A stretch of DNA of 64,000 nucleotides from Dastarcus helophoroides (Eukaryota > Arthropoda > Insecta > Coleoptera > Bothrideridae). Shown piece after piece: positions 1 through 9,975 of this stretch (positions are counted from its first letter, which is position 1; the number at the start of each line of letters is the position of its first letter). The notes under the pieces are model-generated. The model was not told where the DNA came from and did not search any database. It saw only the letters and a program-made list of their open reading frames with translations. The translations under genes were made by a program, and so were the position numbers. The DNA is taken from positions 36,145,992 to 36,209,991 of the forward strand of contig CM053329.1 in the NCBI GenBank assembly GCA_028583605.1, read 5' to 3'.

Positions 1-1193
1 AACTGGAAGCATTGACCATTTTTGTCAAGAGCTTTAACAAATTGTGTCGTGAGCCCTAATTTTATGTGCAAAGGTGGAAGAATGATTTTTTTTCGTGAGA
101 CTAAAGGCTGGTTTATGACATTCTTTTCACCCAGAACAAGATTTCTGACAGGCCAATTTTTTTGAGTCCAATGACTAGACCTAGCTCGACTGTCCTAGAA
201 ACACATGAAACAAGGGCATTTTGTATAACCACTCTGTTGGCCCAACAGAAAATTGACCATCTTCAAGTCGACACAAATCACCCAATCATGTTCAGAATAC
301 TTTATTTTTTCTAAAAGAATTGATATTACCTTGTATTCTTCTTTTATAGATGTAAAATGAGCAAGTGGAATAGGAGCACATTTATTGTCATGGTGTAAAA
401 GGACTGCTTTGAGACTTCTTTTACTGCTGTCGATAAAAATACGCCAATCACTTGCATGATTAAGTCTTCAAGTCCATTAAAGTCATCAATCGGTTCACGT
501 CATGACAATACACCAAATTTTCATCAGAAGACAAAAATTGTAGTAAGTGTTGTTCTCTTGTGCGATAGGAAGTAATTTTTACAGTGGAAGAAAGGCAATT
601 TTTTTCTTTCAATCTTGATGATAGCAACTCAGCACGCTCTTTTGAAAGATATAAGTCTCTGATAAGATCACTAAGCTCATCTTGTAAAAAAGTTTTAGGA
701 TTTGATGTTTCTCCACAGTAGTCAGAATTATCATCATCTTCTTCTTCAGAAATTTCCATTTCATCCTCCTCACATTCCTGAACTTCCCGATGAAAAGCTG
801 GTATTGGAACGGTGTCTGAATGAGGAAAAGGTCTTACAGCTGATGGGATATTGGGGTACTTTCACTTGCTGCGGTTGTTTTTGTTAATGCCTGTTACACT
901 CGTAACAATCGTCATGATCATTTTTTTTGTTCTTGCCAAATCATTGGGATCCCAAACTTCAAAGATTTGCGCGTTCCTTTTTTCCACTGCCGCAAATGTT
1001 CAATGCAAATCTTACAGACAATGTGTGGCACCCATACTTTATCTTGATTGCCAATTTCAATATCAAAGTAAGCAGAATACAAGCCCATTAACGTGTCATT
1101 AATCAGTTTCCGTTGATCTTTCATTACGTACTCACCGCATATGTAACAAAACATATCAAGATCGTTACTGCAACATCTCAACTGACTTTCCAT
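1..1193 (-). pseudogene. Broken copy of an uncharacterised arthropod repeat protein (cysteine-rich N-terminus)
   Basis: Reading down from ATG at 1193, the peptide starts MESQLRCCSNDLDMFCYICG and has a Cys-x2-Cys, then PHIVCKICIEHL and KSLKFGIPMIW, a plausible zinc-binding module. The frame breaks near 905; the next part (KYPNIPSAVRP, about 790-835) is in another frame with a stop, then an acidic stretch (EEEDDD) and a helical Lys/Glu-rich segment run to 460. Another frameshift near 455 leads to SDWRIFIDSSKRS, DLKMVNFLLGQQ and CFMCF, followed by a TAG at 195-197, then NWPVRNLVLGEKN, LPPLHIKLGLTTQFVK and ALDKNGQCFQ at the window edge. I recognise this as a protein present in many copies in insect and other arthropod genomes, usually annotated as uncharacterised; its function is not known to me and it may be carried by a transposon. 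The copy is cut by the window start and inactivated by at least two frameshifts and a stop. Confidence 0.75.
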
Positions 1194-1579
1194 AATAAAT
1201 TTTTACTATTAATGTCATAAAAGTGATTATCAGAGTGACTGATTTTGAATAAAACCGGAAAAAAATTAAAATAAGAATTATAGGTAAACTCGAGCTGTCA
1301 TCTGACATCTAGTAGCAGTAATAAAGTTTACACTACCTACCTTACCGACTACAGATACGGACAGAGCTGCACCAAACCAAAAAGTTTTTTTTTGTAGACC
1401 AGTGTTATTTTTAAAATACCTCATCCAGAAAATGAACAAAAGGAAATTGAACGAAGGTTAAAAAATGGGAATTAGGGCGTCGAGAGTGTGCTCATACTCC
1501 TAGACACGTTAGGTGGGGATATCACCTGACTTCCTGTGCGCAAATAAATTTCGTTCTCTCTGTTCGTCAGTTGCAATTA

Positions 1580-2204
1580 CAATGAGCGAGTAAGAAATTT
1601 ATCCGCACGTTGCGCAGCGCATTATTATTAAATTTCTTGACGTTAAAGGTGTAAAACCCGCCGAAATTCTTTATAGACTGGAAGTCCAGTTTGGGGATAC
1701 TTGTTTGAAGAAAACTCAATGTGTATAAATGGCACAAAACATTTTTGGAAGGACGAACTTAAGTTGAAAATGAACCCCATGCCCGTCGTATTCGGACCAG
1801 TGTGATTGCGGGCAAGCTTGTCGCTCAACACCATTTGGAACGTGAAAGAAGGTTAATGCTGGCTACTCCTGCCAGCTATTGGATAAAGCAAAACCTGCAT
1901 ATCGGTGGAAGAGGCGCGAATTTTTGGTCAGAAATGTGATTTTGCTTCACAACAATGCCTGCCTCCACTCAGCGAATCCAAAAATTAGGGGAAATGCATT
2001 GGGCAACATTAGAACACCCTCCTTATAGTCCCGACTTATCACCATGCGATTATCATCTGTTTGGGCTACTGAAAGAAGCTCTAGGAAGTGAGCGATTCTG
2101 ATGAGGCTACTGTTGAGACCTTTGTGCGCAATTGGCTGCAAACACGCCCCTTTTTTATGAAGATGGCATTAAAAAATTTCAAATCCGTTGGGTAAAATGC
2201 ATTA
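1580..2204 (+). pseudogene. Mariner-family transposase remnant
   Basis: Pieces in several frames match a DD34D mariner transposase. An N-terminal helix-turn-helix piece (IKFLDVKGVKPAEILYRL) lies about 1628-1685. The second catalytic block reads LLHNNAC at 1942-1962, where the family has LLHDNA, so the catalytic Asp is Asn (codon 1951-1953). The third block YSPDLSPCDYHLFGLLKEAL (from 2024) keeps its Asp. The C-terminal FFYEDGIKKFQIRWVKCI ends at about 2200, where a family A repeat abuts and removes the C-terminus. The first catalytic Asp region was not found. Frameshifts and the D-to-N change make it inactive. The terminal inverted repeats were not located. Confidence 0.8.
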
Positions 2205-2432
2205 ATATCTCTTTGAAGATGATAGCTTGGCTATCGCAACGCGTTAGAGCAGCCTTTGTTGTGTTTTTAAATCTTTCTTGGTTTCAGGGGACAAGATTTG
2301 TATTTTTGAAGATAACCAAGAACCAGTCCTTCTTCTTCTTGCCGTGCCTATTCGCTCTGAATGTTGGCGACTAGCATGGCTATTCTTGCTTTATTGGTAG
2401 CTGCGCCGAACAGTCAGTTCCACCAAAAAAAA
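2205..2432 (+). repeat. Family A repeat, half unit with an internal insertion
   Basis: It begins at the family centre (CTCTTTGAAGATGATAGC), runs through GCTTGGCTATCGCAACGCG, a TTTCTTGGTTTCAGGGGACA block and AAGATAACCAAGAACCAGTC, and ends after about 80 unrelated bases with TTCCACCAAAA. Family A recurs at least ten times here, as half units or inverted dimers. The hammerhead-like core found in better copies is damaged here (CTGAAGA is TTGAAGA; GAAA is GCAA). Confidence 0.75.
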
Positions 2433-3592
2433 AAGAATAACAAAACTAGATTATTTAAAAAAATACTTTTTAAATGTCATATATGTATCTTTTACCAATA
2501 AATTTTTAAAAACGAATTCCGGTTCATATTTGATTTATCCTCGTATTTAAAAATGAAGCGACCTGTGGTCATCAGCGTTCGATATATCATGTAATAATCA
2601 ATGATGCCACTAATGCCAACGTAACGTAGAATCAGAATTAATGCTTTAGTCATTATTTACAAAAGAGAATATGCTTCCCGTGCCCAATAGTCTATAGTAT
2701 AAAGCAAAACATGACCGGATCCAATAGAAGATTTAGTAAAATTAAAATTTATGGGCACATTGGGGTGAGGATGTCCGATAGAACAGCTTCACATTCTAAT
2801 GAAATTCATCCTATTTTGAATAATGCATTAGGGGTAACTTGTATTAAAACTGTGGTCTTTATAGCACAAAGGCGGTAGTAAATTTAGAATATGAAAGAAA
2901 TAACGATAGGGATTATTTTTCATTTTGTCAATCTGTCCCACAATTATTTAACCTTGTGGTTTTTAATTTGTAGAAATAAAAAATTAAATATGTGAAAAAA
3001 ATTGACAGTGTTATTTTCCTCTCAACTGCAACGTCATATTTTGAAAGAGAAGAATTTCCTGTCAACAATAATACAATTGTTTAAATGGTTACTATTTTCT
3101 AAACTCGTCATTGATAAAGCATATGAGTTTTCGTCAGTTGAATTGTGTGTAAGTTTGTCAGCATAACATTGATCGCAATTTATGATCAATTTCGGAATTT
3201 TTTTCTATCGATCCTTATTTGTGTATTCTAGTGGAATTTAGATGATGTGCAGAAGGCTGTAACTTGAATAAAAATAATAAACATTTCTAACCTTTACTTA
3301 TTCAATGTTAAATAGAGCTTATATGGCCCCAATGAAGAAAATTTTAATCACGAAATTAAGATAATTAAATAAATAGTTTATAGCAACGGATATACTGAAA
3401 ACACTATTAATAGATTGATGTCTAAAAAAAATACAAATTGGCTATTAATTCTATTTTTCCTAGACAACCAAACACAAAAACAGACTATTTTGCTATAACA
3501 TATTTTGGAAACATCTCAAAAAATTAAGTAATATAATTTCTCATACATCCCAAGCGACACCTAGCTTTAAATCATATAATTCTGCAACAAAG
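2433..3592. other. No gene recognised
   Basis: AT-rich sequence without a long reading frame, tandem repeat or family member that I can identify. Confidence 0.5.
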
Positions 3593-4257
3593 TGTTGCTA
3601 TGAAATTTGTATTAGTAATTATGTAGTGTAAGGGACTCTCTGAAAACATTTGTTAATGAAAAGCGCAAGTCCGATCTGTACGGAGATCCGTTCTAGAAAC
3701 TGGAACGGTATAAATACGCAATCGTCTTTCCCTCGTCAGGTAGCCAGTAGTCAGGTAGTCAGGTAGCCAGTAGTCAGGTAATCAGTCAATCATATAGTCA
3801 GATAGTTAGATAGTCTGATAGTTAAGTGAATTATAAATGTTGTATTCTAAAATATTGTTGCCCGTTATCGGTTCGAATGATTAACCCTTGGTGAATTGTA
3901 AGCACTTTATTTAAAAACTGAACTCAGAACACTACAATGCAATTCACTAGCACTGTTTAATTAACTAACTTATTTATTAAATTCTAACCAACTCGACTAA
4001 CTATTCAGAAAAAGCCGGCCGGATCCCCCTATATATAGATCCCGTTTCGGGTTCTAAAAAGAATCCAGTAGATAAGACTTATCGTTTGCCGAAATTTCAG
4101 GAGCGCTTATCTGCTGTTCGATTTATTATCGCGGCAACTTCCCCTTATCAAATTTTCTAGAAAATTCCCAATTAAAGATTATAATTACATTTTGTTAATA
4201 TATGTTTGAAATAAAGTGTTTACAATTCATTATTTTTCGAACTGGTAACAACCAACA
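3593..4257 (+). mobile_element. Solo LTR (Gypsy-like) interrupted by a second solo LTR
   Basis: It starts TGTTGCTATGAAATTTG and resumes after an insertion with GAAATAAAGTGTTTACAATT, ending in CAACA at 4257, the same start and end as the LTR at 10899-11370. A TATA box (GGTATAAATACGC, about 3707) is followed by a degenerate tandem run of GTCAGGTAG/CCAGTAGTCAG units around the expected transcription start. No internal retrotransposon coding sequence is adjacent. Flanking target duplications could not be confirmed. The superfamily assignment rests on the 4-bp duplications seen at related copies. Confidence 0.75.
3856..4199 (-). mobile_element. Solo LTR nested in the LTR above, with ATAT target duplication
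   Basis: In minus orientation it ends with the family signature (plus strand TGTTGCCCGTTATCGG) and reaches the expected start near TTTTGTTA. ATAT at 3852-3855 and again at 4200-4203 is a 4-bp target-site duplication, as made by Ty3/gypsy integrases. The outer LTR sequence is continuous once this segment is removed. The promoter strand carries a TATATATAG block. It belongs to a diverged subfamily shared with 33839-34166 and 35271-35638 (GATAAG palindromic motifs, CGCGATAATAAA). Confidence 0.8.
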
Positions 4258-4302
4258 ATTTGTTAAATAACATAATTTTTAAACAAAAGAAAAAACTTTA
4301 TC

Positions 4303-4652
4303 TGTGGTAACTCTGATATTTATAAACTGAATTGCTCTGAGTGTAATGCTGTCTACATAGGTCAAACATCAAGCAATTTTCACATTAGGTACAGCGAACA
4401 TCTTGCTGCCTTCAGAAATAAACATCCAAAAAGATTAAATTTTGCAAAGCATCTATTAGAAACACAACATAAACTGACATGGGCGAACACAGCAGAAGTA
4501 TACATATTTGCAATAGTGCCGAAAAACCTAATTTATTAGAATTCATAGAAATTCACAAATTTTTACAATCTAATGAATTGACGCCTATGGATCAGCGGTT
4601 TCAGCTTTTGAACACACCTCTAATTGAAGCTTTGGATGAGAAATCGAATTAG
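4303..4652 (+). pseudogene. Penelope-like element, GIY-YIG endonuclease C-terminus
   Basis: The frame from 4303 reads IYKLNCSECNAVYIGQTSS, then RYSEHLAAFRN and FAKHLLETQHK. CxxC followed by VYIGQT and RxxEH is the GIY-YIG nuclease of Penelope-like retroelements (family knowledge), which nicks target DNA. After one frameshift (about 4495) it continues IHICN, LLEFIEIHKFLQSNELTP and LLNTPLIEALDE to TAG at 4650-4652. The reverse transcriptase part is absent; an LTR lies immediately upstream. It is a truncated, inactive fragment. Confidence 0.8.
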
Positions 4653-5184
4653 ACGGAATATTCGTAGAAGTCTGTGATCCATGAAGCTTGTTAGCATAAC
4701 AACGGCTAAACAAATTACTGGTATAACCACCGATGATGCTAAAAAGCCAAACCAGGTCCGCTCATAGCAAATATTTATCGAAATATCGTGGAATTTTTAA
4801 TATCTTCTCTTGCATTAATCGTTAATAAAGTTTAATAGTTATAAAATATTAAACAAAAATAGTTATTAAAAACTAATAATTAAAGTTTGTAGAAAATACT
4901 TTGGAATTTTCAAAACCCTACTAAAATTTTCTCTACCATGATTATTTCCCTAAGTTCTTGCTTGACAAAGTCAAAAATGACTCTTTTATTTTCGAACTAC
5001 AATAGCTCGGCATAAAATTATCGTACAGAGGTTGAAGGTCAGACAAATTAAAGAAGATTAGATAATTAAAGAAGATTAAGTTATTTTGAAGACATTTGTA
5101 AAAAGGTAACTAAAGAATTTTTTAGTGGAACTGGCGCACAATAAGAGAAAGCTTCAGTGGAAGAGGGAAAACTAACCTTAGATA
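4653..5184. other. No gene recognised
   Basis: AT-rich sequence after the Penelope-like fragment. Part may be Penelope 3' untranslated sequence. It contains a short GATTAGATAATTAAAGAAGATTA direct repeat near 5055 and a GTGGAACTG motif near 5124 that resembles the family A terminus. Confidence 0.4.
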
Positions 5185-5208
5185 CATTTTTTTGTGGTGG
5201 AACTGCTA

Positions 5209-6754
5209 CAGGGTGAGTGAAACTCGATGTCTCGGCGCTATTACAAGAAAAGGAAAAACGATATAAGAAATATGAAAAGAGATTCTTACATTGGATTGAA
5301 TAAGGTCCATTTTTAGCTAAATTTGTATATTTTTCCAGATTTGGAAACCAAAGTAATGACGTCATTGAATTTGTTTTCTTAGAAATATTCCCTATATTTT
5401 TACACATTTAAAAAGAAGATAACTTTTTTAACCAAATTTTGTAACCAAAAATATTTGGCATCTTTTTCCGTTAAAAAGTTATAAGCAAATTTATCGTAAA
5501 AAATGTTTTATTAAAAATTCGCAATTGGTACGATTTAATCAAACGGCCTTTGGAAACAAATCTATAAAATAGTTTAAGGTTTGTAATGACATGTCTTAGA
5601 GAGTATTCCCCTGCTCCTTCTAGGGTTTGTTTGAAATTTCCCATTAAACTAATAAATAATACAGGGTGAATCAGAAAGAATGGGCTAACGCAAAACTGGA
5701 GAGAATAGACACCAAAATATTACGATCGAGCTCAACATGCTTTATACTAATGCGAATGATTTAAGAGATACAGGGGTTTCAAAGTTTAAATTTTATTCTG
5801 AAATTTGTCAATAGTTAAAAAAATTTTGGTGCTATAAATTTAATATTTTAATATAGTAATATCTGCGCCTTAAAAAAATCGTAAAAAAAATACATTGAAA
5901 CTTTTAAATGGAAATATATAAAAAACTGTTAGCTTTAGATGACTTAAACAAGAGTAACTTTTCTTTATAGAATTGATCGTTTTTTTATTTTGTCTACTTG
6001 TTTTAAGTATAATTCAACAGATAAAAAAATTATGTTTTAATTTATGTAAATGATTATGTAAAATTAGCGCCCTTTAGCGGCAACATCAATATAAATTCAA
6101 AATTCGTAGTTCACTACACCAAAGAACATAAAATTCTCAAATATTAAATTAATAGCATCAAAACTTTCTCAATTATTAAAAAAATTCAGAACAAAATTTA
6201 AACTTTCAATGCTCTGTATCTCTTAAAGCAGCCACATTGGTATAAGGCATATTGAGCTCAATAGTAATATTTTGGTGTATAGTATCTTCAGTTTAGCGTT
6301 GGCCCATTCTTTCTAATTCAACCTGTATATCTTTTACGTGAGCATTTTTCAAAGCCAAATGGCAACAAAAAATGTTTGTCAATTATTAGTTTAATTACTA
6401 TACTTTGATTTTTGATTTATTGCATTTCCAGAGGCTATCTGTTTAAATCGTGGTAGTTACGAATTTATGATAGTATCCTTTTTTACAATAAAATTGCTTA
6501 TAACTTTTTATCCAAAAAATATACCAAATTTTTTTCTTCATAAAATTTGTTTAGAAAAACTACCTCTTTTTAAATATGCAGAAATATAGGAATGTTTCTA
6601 AAAAAAAAAGTTCAATGACGTCAAATCTGGAAAAATATGCCTTTGACTTAAAATAGACCTCATTTAATCCAATTTAAGAACCTCTTTGCAGATTTCTTAT
6701 ATCGTTTTTCGTTTTTTTATTATAGAGCTGAGACATCGAGTTTCGCCCACCCTG
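5209..6754. mobile_element. Long inverted-repeat (foldback) element, CAGGGTG ends
   Basis: The left arm (5209 to about 5595) and right arm (about 6415-6754) are diverged reverse complements. Shared landmarks are CGAAACTCGATGTCTC-type ends, ACGATATAAGAAAT, TTTTTCCAGATTTG and TAAAAAGTTATAAGCAA. Its left end follows TA (5207-5208) inside a family A repeat. No coding sequence is visible, so it is non-autonomous. The ends and TA target suggest a Tc1/mariner-type or similar transposase, but this is inference. Confidence 0.7.
5662..6325. mobile_element. 664-bp MITE with about 150-bp terminal inverted repeats and TA target duplication
   Basis: Left end CAGGGTGAATCAGAAAG and right end (reverse complement) CAGGTTGAATTAGAAAG, with the match continuing through AATGGGC-AACGC, ACACCAAAATATTAC and TTTAAGAGATACAG. 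TA at 5660-5661 and 6326-6327 flanks it. It sits in the spacer of the larger inverted-repeat element, so it is the younger insertion. No open reading frame. The TA target suggests mobilisation by a Tc1/mariner/pogo-type transposase. Confidence 0.8.
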
Positions 6755-7089
6755 AACTAGTTCTTGGTTATCTTCAAGGATTAAGATACAAAAATCTTGT
6801 GCCCTGAAATTAAGAAAGATTAAAAAACATAACACTTGCCCTAACCGTGTTTCAATAACCAAGCTATTATCTTTAGAGAGATTGAAGTACAAATCCTTGT
6901 CACCTGAAACCAGAAAAGATTAAATAACACAACAAGTGTTGCTCTAACGCGATTCGATAGCCAAGCTGGTATCTTCAGAGAGATATTTTTGAAGATACCA
7001 GCTTGGCTATCGAATCGCGTATCTTCAGAGAGATATTTTTGAAGATAACCAAGGACTAGTCCGCTCCACCAAAATCTTTAGAGACATAT

Positions 7090-7665
7090 GACTAACGAAG
7101 GACTTCCACGGTCAGAAGTCAGTACAGGATATACTTCTTCCGGGATTGGACCGTGTCAAAGAACTACTAAAAGTGTTCGACGTTTCGCCCACCATCCTAG
7201 GGGGCTTCTTCAGGAACAAAGAAAAGAAACAATAAATAAAAAGAGAAATATAAGGGAATATGCAAAAATGAAAGGGCCAATTTCAAACCATCAGAGCACG
7301 GTAAGTCAGTATGTCCACCATACCAGAGACGAAACTCTCCTGAATTGAAAATTGGTACAAAGGATAAGAAAGTTTAGACAGAAGAGCACGATAGCTCGGT
7401 ATGTCCACCATACCACTGGCGAAACTCTTCTGAGAGGAAAAAGGGCAAGGGAAAATTTATATACCATTCGTCTGCGCGATCACTCTCGAAGATTTCCGAT
7501 AGTTGGTTTCCAGATGGAGGAAAGCATGTAGTCTCTGTTGAATGTTTTTGGGAAATTTTTGGATTTCAATGGCCTCGCGTATCTTCCTATTATAGTAATT
7601 GGGAATATTGGATATAACTGAAATATTATCAAAGAGAAGAGAGAGATACTAAATCTACTCTGCAT
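7090..7665 (-). pseudogene. Penelope-like element 3' end (C-terminal coding plus terminal region)
   Basis: Minus-strand codons from about 7630 read NIPNYYNRKIREAIEIQKFP, then after a one-base shift NRDYMLSSIWKPTIGNLRE and a stop near 7480. The pattern REAIEI, NRD and a W-x-P end is the C-terminus of Penelope-like proteins after the GIY-YIG domain. The following 390 bases hold two imperfect direct repeats of about 92 bp (each with GTATGTCCACCATACCA) and, near 7210-7165 on the minus strand, CTGAAGA, GCCC/GGGC and GAAAC, a decayed hammerhead-like terminal motif. One frameshift and missing upstream parts make it inactive. Confidence 0.7.
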
Positions 7666-7669
7666 ACAT

Positions 7670-7770
7670 ATCTTTCTGAAGATGATAGCTTGGCCTTAGA
7701 AATACATTAGAGCAAATATTTTTGTGTTTTGACATATTTCTTAGCTTTAAAAAACAAAATGTGTATATCA
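7670..7770 (+). repeat. Family A fragment
   Basis: Starts at the usual centre (CTGAAGATGATAGCTTGG) and keeps ATTAGAGCAA and a TTTTTGTGTTTTGA block before fading at about 7770. Confidence 0.65.
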
Positions 7771-7880
7771 ATTTTTTAAAAAATTGTTGATGTTCGTGGA
7801 CTTTTCTAAAAGTAAGTATTTGTTTGGAAAAATGTTTCGGCCAGTGGTTTTCTTATAATTATTTAAACATTTACTGAGTC

Positions 7881-8341
7881 CAGTGCTGGATTTACGTATG
7901 AGAAGAAGATCTTGGGACTCTCACCATCTTGGGGGCCCCAAAAAATTATATTTGGATATACAGTGTCGCCCACAAGAAGTTATAGAAAAGAATAGCGTTG
8001 AGGAACTTTTTTTTCCCAAAAAGTGGTTGGTATAAGAAATGCCTATGCAGAATAATTACTTTGTGTGAAGAACCATTTTATTATTATTCTCTTTTAATCA
8101 GCCACAGTTCATTAGCACCGTCGAAATCCTTAACAAAAAGCTTTTTTTTTTAGCAGACCAGAAATTATCGAGGCAGAGTGATGACCTTTTTCTTTGTTCG
8201 CAAATAAGTTCCCGTCAAAGTAATAAATTTGTTATTTGCTTGGTAACAGTGGCCCCATATTTCAAATAGTTTAAGGCCTCATCAAGTCCAAATCTGTTCT
8301 GTTGTTGACGCTAAAAAATTTCGAGTCTAGGATCTAAATAG
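7881..8341. other. Possible hAT-type terminus and unrecognised sequence
   Basis: CAGTGCTGGATTTACG at 7881 followed by a GGGGGCCCC block resembles the start of hAT-type elements (CAGNGCCGGATTTA-like ends). No matching second end or transposase was found, so the assignment is weak. The rest to 8341 has no recognisable content. Confidence 0.3.
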
Positions 8342-8932
8342 TGTTGCGTGTTACCTGCTCGAGATTTAAAACTTCGTGAATTGTAAACGCTTTATTTCCA
8401 ACTTATTTCAGGAACACTACAATTATGATTTCACTTAACTATCAGACTATCTGACTATCTGACTAACTAACTGACTACAGTAGACTCCCGCTAAAGTTGC
8501 GCTTCACCGTACTGGATCGAACCGTTAAAGTTACTATTCCCGGTTATCCCTACCATTGTCGAAAAATAAATATGTTATAATTGTTCCTTGCGCAGTTGAG
8601 GAGTTGAGTGAGTTATTCAAAACTAGGCGCTAAAACTCGGAAGTCCAATTCGTTGTTCGATATTTAAAGTGGGGGAATATGAGCGGAGAACTTTAACGGG
8701 CGCAATTTTAGCGGGAGTCGACTGTAACTGAGGGAAAGACGACCGCGTATTTATACCGTTCTAGGTTTTCTAGAACAGATCTCGGTACAGATAAGATTAT
8801 CGCTTGCGGAAACGTCCTGAGATGCTTATGTGATGTATGATTCACTCTCTTTGCCGCTTCTCATTATCAAATGTTTCCAAAGACTACACTACATAATTAC
8901 GAATACAAATTTAATAACTACATTTTGTTATA
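8342..8932 (-). mobile_element. Solo LTR interrupted by a pogo-like MITE
   Basis: Plus-strand landmarks TGTTGCGTGTTACC (LTR 3' end, reversed), TTCGTGAATTGTAA, a run of ACTATCTGACTATCTGACT units, GTATTTATACCG (reversed TATA box), CTAGAACAGATCTCGGTAC and the LTR start near TTTTGTTATA. The body is colinear with the LTR at 10899-11370 in reverse after removal of 8478-8724. Flanks ATAG and ATAC may be a degenerate 4-bp target duplication. Confidence 0.75.
8478..8724. mobile_element. 247-bp pogo/Tigger-like MITE with TA target duplication
   Basis: Starts CAGTAGACTCCCGCTAAAG and ends with the reverse complement of CAGTCGACTCCCGCTAAAA. TA at 8476-8477 and 8725-8726 flanks it, and the interrupted LTR repeat reads through when it is removed. 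CAGTNGACTCCCGCT-type ends with TA targets are known from pogo/Tigger MITEs. Its ends differ from those of the pogo element at 53248-55765, so another transposase family would have mobilised it. Confidence 0.85.
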
Positions 8933-9055
8933 ATACTAAAAATCTTTAGCTTTAATTTGCATCTTTTAATTTTTTTCTGTTGCTGTTTGTCTTTCAGTTA
9001 AAATATATTGAAGAACAACCAAACATTTCATCTTTTTTATATTTTTAAACTGTTG
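8890..9055. repeat. Copy 1 of a duplicated LTR-end plus flank segment
   Basis: The LTR terminus and about 115 bases beyond it (CTTTTAATTTTTTTCTGTTG, GAAGAACAACCAAACATTTC, TTTTTAAACTGTT) recur at 9976-10151. Because the copied part includes non-LTR sequence, this is a local duplication or a larger composite repeat rather than a second LTR insertion. Confidence 0.7.
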
Positions 9056-9059
9056 CAAG

Positions 9060-9560
9060 TCAACGGGACAGTCTGCCAGTTGTTGTGCATTTCTCGTTTC
9101 TCAACAGTTTAAAGCGTATAATAGTAACCTTCGCGTGGACGAGATATTATTTTTTTGTTTTTAATAATATTGCAATTTATCCGTTAATAATTTAATCTGA
9201 GCTGCATCGTATTCGAAACAAAACGACTCCGTTTTATACTCTCGACTAAGAGATACAATTTTCTACAATTATATGACAAAACTTTCCCTACGACTTACTG
9301 TACAAGAACTGCATATCTTAAAAAGAAGTATTGTTAGAGGTTGCTGTTTCGATAATAAGAGATTGCGGATTTTTATTATACTTTCGTTTAATGTTAAAAA
9401 AACCTCTTTGTACATCGTCGTCTATACTGGAATACACCTGAAGCGTTAAAGTAGTGGAGATACAATTGCAAATTAGCGGGACAGTTTGCCATTTGTTGTG
9501 GATTTCTCGGATTCTCGACAGTTTAAAGCGTATCACGGTGGCCGTGGCCTCTGCGTAGGG
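9060..9560. repeat. Family C repeat, about 1.2 units of roughly 413 bp
   Basis: GACAGTCTGCCAGTTGTTG (about 9067) recurs as GACAGTTTGCCATTTGTTG (about 9480). The unit includes GAAACAAAACGACTCCG, CGACTTACTGTACAAGAAC and TCGATAATAAGAGATTG. Homologous, separately decayed pieces lie at 13110-13560 and 19455-19545. A head-to-tail junction suggests a former tandem array. No coding frame survives. Confidence 0.65.
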
Positions 9561-9640
9561 ATGCACAAAATTTTAAAAACATCGATACTGTATTCAATTC
9601 AGGCATCGAAAAAGACATATAGTTATGTTTCGATATATTG

Positions 9641-9975
9641 GTAAATTTATTTGATATTCGATATTATATAAATCCAATACCATACAGCAGGACTTCTCAA
9701 TCAGTGAGACGCGTCTCTCATAATTTCCCTTTTTTCAAAATTCCTACTTTTTCAAACAAATGTTTACATATTTCCAATTCTCGACTTTTTTTAAAATTTT
9801 TACTTTTTCAAAATTTGACATTTAATAAAAAATTTCCGCTTTCGGTTTTTTTTTATTAAACTTCCAAAACTGCAACCATTTATAAAAATTTAAGTTTTTA
9901 AGCTTTATATTTACAGTTTTTTGAAAAGTTGCAATTATTTTACGATTTTATTCAACTTTTAAAAGGTTAGATCTT
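9641..9975. other. No gene recognised; AT-rich
   Basis: T-rich cryptic simple sequence (TTTTTCAAAATTTG-like motifs) between a family C copy and the duplicated LTR-end segment. Confidence 0.45.

Larger units (their letters stand above)
5185..7080. repeat. Family A inverted dimer split by a nested inverted-repeat element
   Basis: The left end (TTTTTTGTGGTGGAACTG, 5188-5205) and the remainder (AGTTCTTGGTTATCTTC from about 6758 to CCGCTCCACCAAAATC at about 7075) belong to one family A copy. Between them lies the element at 5209-6754. The right part contains two inverted halves meeting near 6985 with GCTATCGAATCGCG on one side and CGCGATTCGATAGC on the other, plus a short local duplication (TATCTTCAGAGAGATATTTT twice). 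Confidence 0.7.

Noticed and set aside
3860..3900. tRNA-like GGTTCGAATGATTAAC word
   Set aside because: It is part of the LTR 3' end and recurs in every LTR; no tRNA arms can be folded around it.
7140..7215. Hammerhead in the Penelope terminal region at 7.2 kb
   Set aside because: CTGAAGA, GCCC/GGGC and GAAAC are present, but there is an extra base and no NUH triplet after a pairable stem III; listed only as a decayed motif.
7088..7348. 86-codon plus-strand frame
   Set aside because: Lies antisense over the Penelope-like terminal region.
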